From SBBG01 sp033717875 (GTDB lineage: Bacteria; Pseudomonadota; Gammaproteobacteria; Ga0077554; Ga007554): a DNA stretch of 51,884 nucleotides. The stretch covers positions 1-51,884 of the forward strand of contig JADDKJ010000025.1 in the NCBI GenBank assembly GCA_033717875.1, read 5' to 3'. The position numbers and the translations under genes were made by a program. Below are positions 1 through 8,124 of the stretch, piece after piece (the stretch's first letter is position 1; every line of letters begins with the position of its first letter). The notes under the pieces were generated by a model. The model worked only from the letters and a program-made list of their open reading frames with translations. It was not told the DNA's origin and did not search any database.

Positions 1-127
1 GCGTGAGGTAGCCATCGGTAAAGCATGCCAGTTTTACAGCCCGCTTCAAACTGCTGAATACCGCAATCGTCGTAGCTTTCCGTCATGCTATGCCCCAATT
101 TTTACCCACACGACTTCCTGAAGAGCC
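1..127 (-). mobile_element. IS end, left contig edge (partial)
   Basis: This stretch is the exact reverse complement of the last 127 bases of the window. The inner tip, read on the minus strand, begins GGCTCTTCAGGAAGTCG, which resembles the GGCTCTTC-type terminal repeats of ISL3-family elements; that assignment is from memory and tentative. A minus-strand frame opens with ATG about 41 bases inside the tip and runs off the window edge, so it could be a transposase start, but another frame is also open. The tip sits only 8 bases from the xerD stop codon. The rest of the element lies outside the window. Confidence 0.75.
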
Positions 128-135
128 TAAATTCA

Positions 136-1050
136 TTATCCCCTTGGATGGTGCGCTGCGTGCAAGCTTTTCAAACGCTCCCTGGCGATATGAGTATAGA
201 TTTGCGTGGTCGATAAGTCACTGTGCCCGAGCAACATTTGCAACACGCGCAGATCGGCGCCGTGGTTGAGCAGATGGGTGGCGAAAGAATGTCGCAGCGT
301 GTGCGGCGACATTCTGCTTGCGGGAATATTGGCCTGTTGCGCATAGCGCTTGATCAAATACCAGAAGGCCTGGCGCGTCATCGCGGCGGCGCGCTGGGTG
401 ACGAACAAGTCGTCGCAGAGCCGCCCTTTCAACAATGGCGGCCGCGCTTCGCGCAGGTAACGCTCCAGCCAAAGGCGGGATTCCTCGCCGATCGGCGTCA
501 AACGCTCCTTGCCGCCCTTGCCCGTGACCCGCACCACGCCCTGATTCAGATTGACCTGCGTCACCTTCAGATTCACCAGCTCCGAAACCCGCAACCCGCT
601 GGCGTAGAGCAACTCCAGCATGGCGCGGTCACGCAACCCCAACAGGTCGTCGACGACCGGCACGGCAAGCAATGCTTCCACTTGATCCTCGGACAGCGAC
701 TTGGGCAGCGGGCGGCCCAGCTTGGGCGATTCGATGCGCGCGCTGGGATCGGCCTGAATGCGCCCTTCCCGCACCAGGTATTGATAAAAACGTCGCAGGC
801 ACGACAGCAGGCGCGCCATGGACCGCGCATGCCGGCGGGTGGCGAGATAGGCGCGCAGATCCTCTTGCCGAGCGGCGGACAATGCCTTGTTCCGCGCCGT
901 CAGCCATGCCGCAAAGCCGGCCAGATCGGTGCGATACGCCGACAGGGTGTTGGCGCTCAGGCCGCACTCCATCCATAGCGCATCGAGAAAGACATCGACG
1001 AGGACCCGATCCTCCTCGGAACAGCCCCGCCGCTCCCGCCCGGCGCGCAT
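136..1050 (-). CDS. xerD: tyrosine recombinase XerD
   Basis: Site-specific tyrosine recombinase (304 aa) that with XerC resolves chromosome dimers at dif. The catalytic set is visible: Arg in ASGLRVSEL, Lys in GKGGKER, HTLRHSFATHLL (HxxR), LGH and the nucleophilic Tyr in QIYTH. The N-terminal SAM-like core-binding domain fills roughly residues 10-100. The open frame extends far upstream, but that part is only a shadow of ogt and the TPR gene. The ATG at 1050 gives the family's usual length (about 298 aa) and sits 1 base after the ogt stop, implying translational coupling. It is the last gene of a long minus-strand run starting at rpsP. The gene is intact although an IS end lies 8 bases beyond its stop. 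Confidence 0.95.
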   Translation of the reverse strand: MRAGRERRGCSEEDRVLVDVFLDALWMECGLSANTLSAYRTDLAGFAAWLTARNKALSAARQEDLRAYLATRRHARSMARLLSCLRRFYQYLVREGRIQADPSARIESPKLGRPLPKSLSEDQVEALLAVPVVDDLLGLRDRAMLELLYASGLRVSELVNLKVTQVNLNQGVVRVTGKGGKERLTPIGEESRLWLERYLREARPPLLKGRLCDDLFVTQRAAAMTRQAFWYLIKRYAQQANIPASRMSPHTLRHSFATHLLNHGADLRVLQMLLGHSDLSTTQIYTHIARERLKSLHAAHHPRG

Positions 1051-1051
1051 C

Positions 1052-1534
1052 TCAGCAGCGGCTTTCATGTTCCAGCAGCCAGCGCTTGATGAGCAACCCT
1101 TCTTCGGCCGTAGCCCCCAGATATCCACCCAGTCCCTGCGCGCCCACCACGCGGTGGCACGGCACAATGATCGGAACCGGATTGGCCCGGCAGGCCCCGC
1201 CCACGGCACGCGCGCCGCTGCCGAGCTGCCGCGCCAATTCACCATAACGGCGCGGCTGACCCGGAGGTATCGCGCAAAGCGCCTGCCAGACGCGCTGCTG
1301 AAAAGGCGTTCCCGGCAGCGCCAGCGGCAATGAGAAGACATGGGAGGGATCGGCAAAATATCGCTGCACCTGCCGCACCACTTCGGCGGCGATGGAATCG
1401 GTGGCCGCTCGCTCGGCGACGTGCGCATCGAGAAAATCCATGGCGGATAATGCGCCATGATCGACGACGATACCCAGCTTTCCTCGCCAGGGCGCGGTGA
1501 TGATCGCATCGTAGCGGAAAGGGGGCGTGGACAT
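1052..1534 (-). CDS. ogt: methylated-DNA--protein-cysteine methyltransferase
   Basis: DNA repair suicide enzyme (160 aa) that moves the alkyl group from O6-alkylguanine to its own cysteine. The active-site motif PCHRV is present with Cys126, preceded by the helix-turn-helix DNA-binding region (RYGELARQLGSGARAVG). A short RNase-H-like N-terminal domain covers residues 1-75. The conserved GxAxxxNP stretch reads VGGACRANP. The gene lies between a TPR-like protein and xerD with gaps of 1-10 bases, so it is probably cotranscribed with the ribosomal-protein operon upstream. Ogt/AdaB-type naming rests on length and the absence of an Ada metal-binding domain. Confidence 0.93.
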   Translation of the reverse strand: MSTPPFRYDAIITAPWRGKLGIVVDHGALSAMDFLDAHVAERAATDSIAAEVVRQVQRYFADPSHVFSLPLALPGTPFQQRVWQALCAIPPGQPRRYGELARQLGSGARAVGGACRANPVPIIVPCHRVVGAQGLGGYLGATAEEGLLIKRWLLEHESRC

Positions 1535-1543
1535 GGCCTATCC

Positions 1544-2785
1544 TCAGGAAAAACGCCCCAGGTCACGATACAGGCGGCGCACCAGTTCGCTACCCTGCTT
1601 TTCCTTTCCCAGCAGGGCAGTGAACTGGCGATGGGCGCGCAACCGCAGTTCCAGCGTATCCGCCTCCAATGCCAACAGGGCATAGAGCGCCCGCGCCTGC
1701 ACGGGCTGATTATTGTCGCTCGCACGTTGCGCCAGGGCAAACCACGGTTCGAAATCCCCGACCAGCAATTGCTCTTGATTGGCGAGCAGCCGTGCGTAAT
1801 TCCGGTAAGCATCCCATACTGACGCGGTGTCGATGGCAAACAGGCCATCCCGCGCCAACCCGCCCTCGTCCAGCAACACGGCCTGTTCCAGGCAGGCGAT
1901 TCGCCGGCCATGCTCGCCGATCTTCCCCGCGCCCTCGGCCAGTGTCGCCCACAGCCGCGCCTTGACGGCCGGAGCAAGCTTATCGTTTTTCAAGGCCATC
2001 GCCGCCTCGGCCATGCTATCTTCCTGATGTCCTCCGCCGCGCAAACGCGCCAGCAGATACAAGGAGCGCGCCTCCGGGCCACCATCGGATTTCAACAATT
2101 CCACCGCCTCGGCAGGCCGGCCCGAGATCAGCAACACATGGGCGCGCAGCAGACGAGACTGGGTATCGGCATCGCCATAGTCCTGCTGGTAGCGCACGAT
2201 GGAGGTATAGGCATCCTCCTTGCGGCCATCGGCAATATAGCTGCGAATCACCATTCTGCGCCATTGCGCGATCTGGGCACTGTCCACGCCATCGCGCGAT
2301 GTCCACAGCAGACGCAGCAGCACGTCGCGGCTCCGCGCCCCTTGACCCAGTTCAATGTACGCCGCCGCGCTCTGCGCCCAGGCCCAACGCATGAAATCCT
2401 GCGGAGCCTCGGCGGGAAAACCCGCCACCCGCCGCACCACGGCCTGCCAGTCTTTGCGCTCCTGAAGGATGGCGATGCGCACCCGTTCCCAGCGCGCCCA
2501 CTCGGCGGGCTGATCGGCTGATGCCGGCTGATGGCTGTCGACAAAACGCAGCGCAACATCAGGCGCGCCTTGCCGGGCCAGCTCGGCGATGTCATCGAGG
2601 GAATCGGAGTACACCGGAACGGCGAACAGCGCCAGCCCCAGACAAGCGGGAAAAAGCAGGTTTAAGACGGAAGGAAAACGGAAAGAGGGGAAGCGTAAAG
2701 CAAAGGCGGGATACGTGCCGCGAAATGAGAGACCGCTCTTACAGTCTCCACATTCCATTACGGCATCCCGCCCCCGTTTTGGCAT
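1544..2785 (-). CDS. TPR-like exported protein, function unknown
   Basis: 413 aa protein with a hydrophobic segment (LLFPACLGLALFAVPVYS, about residues 43-60) that looks like a signal peptide or anchor, followed by an almost entirely helical region with TPR/SEL1-like character (repeated A-x-x-L-x-x-G patterns such as AHVLLISGRPAEAVELL). No catalytic motif is visible. The start is uncertain: ATG at 2785 lies 6 bases after the rplS stop, while ATG at 2758 would shorten the unusually long leader. It sits between rplS and ogt-xerD on the same strand and is likely part of that operon. A role in scaffolding or cell-envelope assembly would only be a guess. Confidence 0.75.
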   Translation of the reverse strand: MPKRGRDAVMECGDCKSGLSFRGTYPAFALRFPSFRFPSVLNLLFPACLGLALFAVPVYSDSLDDIAELARQGAPDVALRFVDSHQPASADQPAEWARWERVRIAILQERKDWQAVVRRVAGFPAEAPQDFMRWAWAQSAAAYIELGQGARSRDVLLRLLWTSRDGVDSAQIAQWRRMVIRSYIADGRKEDAYTSIVRYQQDYGDADTQSRLLRAHVLLISGRPAEAVELLKSDGGPEARSLYLLARLRGGGHQEDSMAEAAMALKNDKLAPAVKARLWATLAEGAGKIGEHGRRIACLEQAVLLDEGGLARDGLFAIDTASVWDAYRNYARLLANQEQLLVGDFEPWFALAQRASDNNQPVQARALYALLALEADTLELRLRAHRQFTALLGKEKQGSELVRRLYRDLGRFS

Positions 2786-2791
2786 GCTGGA

Positions 2792-3133
2792 TTAAAGTTT
2801 TTCCTTAATCCGCGCCGCCTTGCCCTTCAGGTCGCGCAGGTAATACAGCTTGGCGCGCCGCACCGCGCCACGGCGCTTGACGGCGACGGACTCGATGCCG
2901 GGGCTGTAGGTCTGGAACACGCGCTCCACACCCTCGCCATGAGAAATCTTGCGCACCGTGAAAGAGGAGTTCAGACCACGGTTGCTCTTGGCAATGACAA
3001 CGCCCTCGAATGCCTGGAGACGCTCGCGGTTGCCTTCCTTCACCTTCACTTGCACCGTAACGGTATCGCCGGGAGCAAACTCCGGCACCTGGCGCGTCAT
3101 CTGTTCAGCTTCGATTTGTTGAATAATGTTCAT
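2792..3133 (-). CDS. rplS: 50S ribosomal protein L19
   Basis: Ribosomal protein L19 (113 aa), which sits at the 30S-50S interface. Family blocks are clear: RLQAFEGVVIAKSNRGLNS, FTVRKISHGEGVERVFQ and VKRRGAVRRAKLYYLR. I place the start at ATG 3133 (MNIIQQIEAEQ, matching the E. coli N-terminus) because GGAG lies 9 bases upstream; the alternative GTG at 3142 would overlap that ribosome binding site. It is the fourth gene of the classical rpsP-rimM-trmD-rplS operon. Confidence 0.97.
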   Translation of the reverse strand: MNIIQQIEAEQMTRQVPEFAPGDTVTVQVKVKEGNRERLQAFEGVVIAKSNRGLNSSFTVRKISHGEGVERVFQTYSPGIESVAVKRRGAVRRAKLYYLRDLKGKAARIKEKL

Positions 3134-3159
3134 ACTTTGCACTCCAAAATGACGGGTAC

Positions 3160-3903
3160 TTAACCCTTATCGTATTCTCTGACAAACTCTTCCAGCAGCG
3201 CACGCTGTCCGGCGTCCAGCGTCAACCCTTCAAGCAGATCCGGGCGCAGCAGCCAGGTCCGCCCCAGCGCCTGCTTCTGCCGCCAGCGCCGTATCGCCTG
3301 ATGATCGCCGCTCAGCAGCACCTCCGGCACCCGCATCCCGTCGATCTCCTCGGGGCGGGTATAATGCGGGTAATCCAGCAAGCCCTCGGCAAACGAATCC
3401 TGCTGCGCGGAATCCTCGTGCCCCAGCACACCCGGCAGCAAGCGCGCCACGGCGTCGATCATCACCATCGCTGCCGGCTCGCCGCCGCTCAGCACATAAT
3501 CGCCGATCGACCACTCCTCGTCGATCTCGGTCCGCAACACGCGCTCGTCGATGCCTTCGTAACGGCCGGCCACCAGCATCAACCTGGATCGCGCCGCCAG
3601 TTCATGCGCCCCGCGCTGGTCCAGACGCCGCCCCTGCGGCGAGAGATAAATAACCCGCACCGGCTCGGCATCGGCGTTGCGCGCCGCGCGGATCGCATCG
3701 CGCAAGGGCTGAACCATCATCACCATGCCGGGACCCCCACCATAGGGACGGTCATCGACGTTGCGGTGTTTGTCGTGGGTGTAATCGCGCGGATTCCACA
3801 ACCCCAACCGCAACAACCCCCGCTGCACCGCCCTGCCCGTCACACCATGCCGGGTAAAACCCTCAAACATGGGGGGGAACAGGGTGAGGACATCGACGCG
3901 CAC
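3160..3903 (-). CDS. trmD: tRNA (guanine-N1)-methyltransferase TrmD
   Basis: Makes m1G37 in tRNAs reading CNN codons, preventing +1 frameshifts. At 247 aa it matches the family length. SPOUT-knot motifs are visible: DDRPYGGGPGMVM, LVAGRYEGIDERV and the SAM-binding IGDYVLSGGE. The start codon is GTG (MRVDVLTLFPPMF), one base after the TAG of rimM, so translation is probably coupled. Confidence 0.97.
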   Translation of the reverse strand: MRVDVLTLFPPMFEGFTRHGVTGRAVQRGLLRLGLWNPRDYTHDKHRNVDDRPYGGGPGMVMMVQPLRDAIRAARNADAEPVRVIYLSPQGRRLDQRGAHELAARSRLMLVAGRYEGIDERVLRTEIDEEWSIGDYVLSGGEPAAMVMIDAVARLLPGVLGHEDSAQQDSFAEGLLDYPHYTRPEEIDGMRVPEVLLSGDHQAIRRWRQKQALGRTWLLRPDLLEGLTLDAGQRALLEEFVREYDKG

Positions 3904-3904
3904 A

Positions 3905-4414
3905 CTAAAACTCCGGGTCCCAATCGACGCGCATCATCTTTCCGACCAGATCGACATCGATTACCACCTGGTCGATGAACGGAATCAGGCGCTCCCGCTC
4001 ACCCTGAACCACCAGCACGTCATTGGCGCCGGTTTCCAGCAGATGATCCACTTTCCCGAGCGCCACGCCGTCCAGCGTTACGACTTCCAGCCCGATCAGA
4101 TCGGACCAGTAATATCGCCCTTCCTCCGGCGGCGGCAACTGCTCGCGGTGCACCGCGATATCCGCGCCGCGCAGCGTCTTGGCCGACTCCGGGTCATCGT
4201 AGCCATCGAGTTTGGCGATGACACCCTTGCCGTGCAAGCGGCCATCCGACACACGCATGGCCTGCCACTGGCCTCCCACGCGCACCTGCCATGGGAGATA
4301 ATCCAAAATACCTTCACGCGGCTCGGTATAGGAATACACCTTGACCCAGCCGCGCACCCCATAGACGCCGGAAACCCGTCCGATAACAACCAGATCAGAG
4401 GAATCGCCGCTCAT
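3905..4414 (-). CDS. rimM: ribosome maturation factor RimM
   Basis: 16S rRNA processing and 30S assembly factor (169 aa) that binds S19. The N-terminal RimM barrel is seen in VVIGRVSGVYGVRGWVKV and the C-terminal PRC-barrel in YYWSDLIGLEVVTLDGVALG and LIPFIDQVVIDVDL. It stands between rpsP and trmD as in most proteobacteria; the 48-base gap to rpsP is the longest in the operon. Confidence 0.96.
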   Translation of the reverse strand: MSGDSSDLVVIGRVSGVYGVRGWVKVYSYTEPREGILDYLPWQVRVGGQWQAMRVSDGRLHGKGVIAKLDGYDDPESAKTLRGADIAVHREQLPPPEEGRYYWSDLIGLEVVTLDGVALGKVDHLLETGANDVLVVQGERERLIPFIDQVVIDVDLVGKMMRVDWDPEF

Positions 4415-4462
4415 CCTGGAGAATCAAACCCCGCCGGAAAACCGCGGCGCGGAATCAAACGA

Positions 4463-4705
4463 TCAGGCCGCCTGCTGCTTGATCAGCGTAGCGACGCGAT
4501 CGGAAGGCTGGGCTCCCTTGGACACCCAATAATTCAGCCGCTCGCTATTGACGGACAGGCGCACCTCGCCACCGGCGGCGGCGGGATTGAAAAAGCCCAC
4601 GCGCTCGATGTAGCGGCCATCGCGCGGGTTGCGGGAATCGGTCACGACAACATGATAAAAGGGACGCTTCTTCGCGCCGCCACGAGCCAAACGGATGGTT
4701 ACCAT
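4463..4705 (-). CDS. rpsP: 30S ribosomal protein S16
   Basis: Ribosomal protein S16 (80 aa), first gene of the operon. Recognised from MVTIRLARGGAKKRPFYHVV, the RNPRDGRYIERVGFFNP block and the YWVSKGAQPSDRV segment, all highly conserved in the family. The gene order rpsP-rimM-trmD-rplS supports the call. The operon promoter should lie in 4706-4880; I see only weak sigma-70-like hexamers there. Confidence 0.97.
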   Translation of the reverse strand: MVTIRLARGGAKKRPFYHVVVTDSRNPRDGRYIERVGFFNPAAAGGEVRLSVNSERLNYWVSKGAQPSDRVATLIKQQAA

Positions 4706-4814
4706 TATCTTTGCTTCCTAATCAAATTCGACTTGTCCGCCCAGGCGTCAGGCAGAGTAAAACGGAGTATTTTACGTGATTTTCAGAAAAAAGGAAGACG
4801 CAAGGAAGTGCCGC

Positions 4815-4845
4815 CATTTTCGATGGCGACTAGCCATTGAAAATG
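4815..4845. repeat. 13 bp-arm hairpin upstream of rpsP
   Basis: CATTTTCGATGGC and GCCATTGAAAATG form 13 bp arms with one mismatch around a 5-base loop. It lies between the end of the propeller gene and rpsP. No T-run follows on the minus strand, so a rho-independent terminator is unlikely; it may be a structured leader or an operator. Confidence 0.5.
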
Positions 4846-4882
4846 TCAGCGCTCCCTTAAGATTGGCCGGACGAGGCCTCGC

Positions 4883-5992
4883 TCAATGTTTGGGCGCCAC
4901 CGCCACCAGGCCATACGGCCCCATGCCGGAGACAAACGGCGCACCGGGAATGGGCGCCAGTGCGCCTGACCTGGCATCGACCTTATATACCGAAACATTG
5001 TTGGCGCCGTTGTTGGCGACATAGGCAAAATGCCCCGAGGGGTCGATCGAGACCGCATACGGGAACCAGTCGGTAGCCACCGGCTTGCCGGTCGACAACG
5101 CGCCGGTCTTGGTGTCGATGGCGTGGGTAAGCACGGTATTCTCCCCCCAGCTCACCACATAGGCGAAATGATTTTGCGGATCGATGCTGATTGAATAGGG
5201 ACGCACGCCGGTCTTGAAGGGCGCTCCCGGCAGCGGGCGCAATGCACCGCTCGCCTGGTCGATCTCATACGCCGAGACCGTGGTGGAACCGTAATTTGTC
5301 GCATAGAGATGCGTGCCGGCCGGGTCGACGGTGGCGAAGATGGGATGCGCATCCGAAGCCACGGGCTGCCCCGCTTCGGTCAGCGCACCGTTAACGGGAT
5401 CGATTCTATACGCCGAAACGGTGTCGGAATCAAAGTTTGTCACATAGGCAAATCGGCCCTTGGGGTCGATCGACACCGACAGCGGATTGCCCTGGGTTGC
5501 CGCCGGCTTACCCGCAGGCGTCAAAGCGCCGGTTCTGGGGTTGATCCTGAACGGGGTGATGCTGCTGGACTCGCGCGCCGTGACGTAGAGAAATTTCCCG
5601 GCAGGATCGATGGTTGCCGCCAGGGGATGCAGCGCCACCTTGAAGGGAGATCCTTTCACGGGGGTCAACGCGGCGGTTGATGGGTCGACCCTGTAAACGG
5701 AGATGCTGCTGGAACCCTGGTTCACCACATAGGCGAAATGCGCCTCGGGATCGACGGTCACTGAGATCGGAAATTTACCCGCCGGATAGGGCGAACCCGG
5801 CGCCTGTTGCAGGGCGCCGGTTAGCGGATTGACCTTGTACGCCGAAACATTGTGGCCTGCCTGGTTTGCCGTGATGACGAATTCGACGTCTTGAGACGCA
5901 CCGTGCACACTTGCTGGTTCCACAGCAATTGCAAAGTCCGCATACGTTCCAAACAGCGCAACCAACACCATGACCGTACCCTTGCCCGGCAT
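4883..5992 (-). CDS. YVTN-family seven-bladed beta-propeller protein, exported
   Basis: 369 aa secreted propeller related to the lactonase/YncE group. A signal peptide (VMVLVALFGTYADFAIA) is followed by repeated blades with signatures such as DPAGKFLYVT, DPKGRFAYVTNFDSDTVSAYRID and DPVNGALTEAGQP. The ORF is open to 6130, but I chose ATG 5992 because GAGGGGG lies about 8 bases upstream and this start places the signal peptide correctly. YVTN propellers occur as extracytoplasmic binding proteins and some lactonases; no catalytic residues can be asserted here. It is monocistronic and divergent from msrP. Confidence 0.82.
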   Translation of the reverse strand: MPGKGTVMVLVALFGTYADFAIAVEPASVHGASQDVEFVITANQAGHNVSAYKVNPLTGALQQAPGSPYPAGKFPISVTVDPEAHFAYVVNQGSSSISVYRVDPSTAALTPVKGSPFKVALHPLAATIDPAGKFLYVTARESSSITPFRINPRTGALTPAGKPAATQGNPLSVSIDPKGRFAYVTNFDSDTVSAYRIDPVNGALTEAGQPVASDAHPIFATVDPAGTHLYATNYGSTTVSAYEIDQASGALRPLPGAPFKTGVRPYSISIDPQNHFAYVVSWGENTVLTHAIDTKTGALSTGKPVATDWFPYAVSIDPSGHFAYVANNGANNVSVYKVDARSGALAPIPGAPFVSGMGPYGLVAVAPKH

Positions 5993-6301
5993 CACAACAC
6001 CCCCTCGATGAATGCGCCCGCTCGCAACGAAGCAATCCCGACCTTCGCCCTGGGTTTTTCTACCACATCTCATTCCATTTCGCAATAAAAAGTGAAATAT
6101 TGTAGGGTGCGTTCCACGCACCATTACCATTGGTGCGTGGAACGCACCCTACAAAATTATTGTCGTTTTTAACGCAAATTGGAATCAGTACACTGATGCA
6201 AGCACCTCGAAAACAGCACCTCGAAAATGGCGCGACAGTGAACCGGACGGGAAGCCGTCTGTCCAATTTTCATGACCAGATTTACCCCCCGAGGAAGAAC
6301 C
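5993..6301. promoter_or_regulatory. divergent intergenic region, propeller gene / msrP
   Basis: 309 bases between two divergently transcribed genes, so both promoters should be here. It holds the 55 bp REP-like palindrome at 6100-6154, a 14 bp tandem duplication around 6200-6227 (cagcacctcgaaaa twice) and a GAGGAAG ribosome binding site 5 bases before the msrP ATG. No convincing -35/-10 pair was found. Confidence 0.4.
6100..6154. repeat. REP-like perfect palindrome
   Basis: Arms of 24 bp (6100-6123 and 6131-6154) match perfectly around a 7-base loop. The core is GTAGGGTGCGTTCCACGCAC. It shares its GTAGGGTG end with the elements at 30915-30951 and 49643-49688. Such elements are typical REP sequences moved by RAYT transposases; no RAYT gene is in the window. 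Confidence 0.85.
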
Positions 6302-7249
6302 ATGCTGATAAAAAAGATCCATGGCCTGAAGCCATCCGAGATCACCGATCAACAGACTTATCTGACGCGGCGTGAATTCATGGGCACGCTCATTGGCGCA
6401 GCGGCCGCGGCGTCACTTCCCGGGTTGCTGGCGCCCGGCGTGGGCCATGCCGGCCCGAAACTGCCCGGCGTGCGCAAGGGGCCGTTCGCCACTGCCGAGG
6501 AACTTACGCCCTACAAGGACGTAACGGGCTACAATAATTTCTACGAATTCGGCACAGAAAAAGAAGACCCCGCACGGCTGGCGAAAAATTTCCGCACCAA
6601 GCCCTGGACGATAACGGTGGAGGGTGAAATCAACAAGCCTGCCGTTTATCAACTTGAGGATTTCATCAAGCCCCACGCACTGGAAGAACGCATCTACCGC
6701 CTGCGCTGCGTGGAAGGGTGGTCGATGGTCATTCCCTGGGTGGGCATCCCGCTTGGCGAGATGATCAAACGTTTTGAACCCACCTCCCGCGCCAAGTACG
6801 TCGAATTCACCACCCTTCACGACCCGGCACAAATGCCCGGCCAGCGCCGGGCCATATTGAGATGGCCGTATGTCGAAGGTCTGCGCATCGACGAGGCGAC
6901 TCACCCGCTGACGATGCTCGCGGTCGGCCTGTATGGGGAGGTTTTGCCCAACCAGAACGGCGCGCCGTTGCGGCTGGTGGTGCCGTGGAAATATGGATTT
7001 AAAAGCATCAAGTCCATCGTCAAAATGCGCTTTATGGAAAAACCGCCGGTCACCGCCTGGATGGCGGCCGGTCCCGCGGAATACGGCTTCTATGCCAACG
7101 TCAACCCCGAGGTCGACCACCCGCGCTGGAGCCAGGTGCGCGAGCGGCGCATCGGGGAATTCTTCAAGCGCAAGACCCTGCCGTTCAACGGCTATGCCGA
7201 TCAGGTGGCGCACTTATACGCGGGCATGGATCTGAAGAGGTATTTTTAA
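6302..7249 (+). CDS. msrP: periplasmic methionine sulfoxide reductase catalytic subunit MsrP
   Basis: Molybdopterin enzyme (315 aa) that reduces methionine sulfoxide in oxidised envelope proteins. A twin-arginine signal TRREFMG and hydrophobic stretch is followed by the sulfite-oxidase-type fold; the Mo-binding cysteine lies in YRLRCVEGWSM (Cys136). KYGFKSIKSIVKM and the NPEVDHPRW region match the YedY family. Start at ATG 6302 rather than 6272 because GAGGAAG precedes it and the Tat signal then begins at a usual distance. Its partner msrQ follows, but a palindromic element sits between them and overlaps the last two bases of the msrP stop codon. Confidence 0.96.
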   Translation: MLIKKIHGLKPSEITDQQTYLTRREFMGTLIGAAAAASLPGLLAPGVGHAGPKLPGVRKGPFATAEELTPYKDVTGYNNFYEFGTEKEDPARLAKNFRTKPWTITVEGEINKPAVYQLEDFIKPHALEERIYRLRCVEGWSMVIPWVGIPLGEMIKRFEPTSRAKYVEFTTLHDPAQMPGQRRAILRWPYVEGLRIDEATHPLTMLAVGLYGEVLPNQNGAPLRLVVPWKYGFKSIKSIVKMRFMEKPPVTAWMAAGPAEYGFYANVNPEVDHPRWSQVRERRIGEFFKRKTLPFNGYADQVAHLYAGMDLKRYF

Positions 7250-7429
7250 CCTAAAAACCTCGGTTGGAACCGTAGCGAGAATGACTGAGACGTTGAAGAT
7301 GGGTGAAAAAATCGCGAAATATTCCACAGCCGTAGTCATGCACTACGGTGAGGACAGATTTCGCGATTTTTTCGCACAGATTCGGCGTATTAGGCAGTCG
7401 CAGCAGGTTCCAACCGAGGTTTTTAGGTT
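7248..7429. mobile_element. MITE-like fold-back element, full copy
   Basis: A 182 bp element with perfect 24 bp terminal inverted repeats (AACCTAAAAACCTCGGTTGG plus AACC; 7248-7271 and 7406-7429). Inside are a second pair of 16 bp arms (GAAAAAATCGCGAAAT, 7305-7320 and 7358-7373) and a central 6 bp hairpin (7330-7348), so most of the element can fold on itself. TTTAA flanks the core on both sides, a possible target duplication. A 54-codon frame (7281-7445) runs through it but is probably incidental. A right half-copy occurs at 17082-17186. It lies between msrP and msrQ. Confidence 0.85.
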
Positions 7430-7441
7430 TAATCGCGCCCC

Positions 7442-8077
7442 ATGACGCAAAATGAATGGATCACGCGGGTACTCAAACCCGCCGTTTTTGTGCTGTGCCT
7501 GCTGCCGCTGGCATGGCTCGCCTGGGATGCGGTAAACCAGCAATTGGGCGCCAACCCCATCGAGAAGATCTCGCGCCGCACCGGCGACTGGGCACTGCGC
7601 TTCCTGCTGATCACCCTTGCCATCACCCCGGCGTGGCGGCTATTGAACTGGAACGGCTTGATGCGGCTGCGGCGTATGCTCGGGTTGTTCGCTTTTTTCT
7701 ATGCCTGCCTGCACTTTGTCAATTATCTCGTCATCGACCAGTTTTTCGACATGGACGAAATTATCAAGGACGTGCTCAAGCGCAAATACATCACCGTGGG
7801 CTTCATCAGCTTTCTTCTGCTTATTCCGCTCGCCGTGACCTCGACCAATAAAATGATGAAGCGGCTGGGGGGAAAGCGCTGGCAGCGGCTCCACCAATTG
7901 GCCTACGCGATCACCATTGGCGGCGTGGTTCATTACCTCTGGCTGGTGAAGAAGGACTTGCGGGAACCGCTCATCTATGCCGCTCTGCTGGCACTGCTGC
8001 TCGGCTATCGCTGGTGGCTGAAACAGCGGCAAGCAAGCAGCCGGCAAAGCACCGCCACCCCTGCACCGCCGCAATAA
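7442..8077 (+). CDS. msrQ: haem-binding membrane subunit MsrQ
   Basis: 211 aa inner-membrane b-type haem protein that passes electrons from the respiratory chain to MsrP. About six hydrophobic helices are seen, with histidines in FYACLHFVNYLVIDQFF, WQRLHQLAYAITIGGVVHYLW that fit the ferric-reductase-like haem ligands. NPIEKISRRTGDWALRFLL is a family hallmark. Its ATG follows the MITE-like element by 12 bases, so the ribosome binding site lies inside or at the edge of the element, an unusual operon arrangement. Confidence 0.95.
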   Translation: MTQNEWITRVLKPAVFVLCLLPLAWLAWDAVNQQLGANPIEKISRRTGDWALRFLLITLAITPAWRLLNWNGLMRLRRMLGLFAFFYACLHFVNYLVIDQFFDMDEIIKDVLKRKYITVGFISFLLLIPLAVTSTNKMMKRLGGKRWQRLHQLAYAITIGGVVHYLWLVKKDLREPLIYAALLALLLGYRWWLKQRQASSRQSTATPAPPQ

Positions 8078-8106
8078 AAAGGCGGGACCAAGCCCGCCTT
8101 TTTATT
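8073..8106. terminator. bidirectional rho-independent terminator
   Basis: AATAAAAAGGCGGG and CCCGCCTTTTTATT form 14 bp arms around a 6-base loop, with A- and T-runs on each side. It lies between the convergent msrQ and cytochrome c4 genes and should stop both. Confidence 0.9.
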
Positions 8107-8124
8107 CACCGTTACCCGCTGTTG

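Noticed and set aside
136..1977. A 613-codon frame suggesting a giant XerD fusion
   Set aside because: Only the last 304 codons match the recombinase. The upstream part is out-of-frame sequence of ogt and the TPR gene, with no domain and no start signal; ATG 1050 is the natural start.
3301..4840. Long plus-strand frames opposite trmD, rimM and rpsP
   Set aside because: They mirror high-GC coding sequence on the other strand and have no domains; typical antisense shadows.
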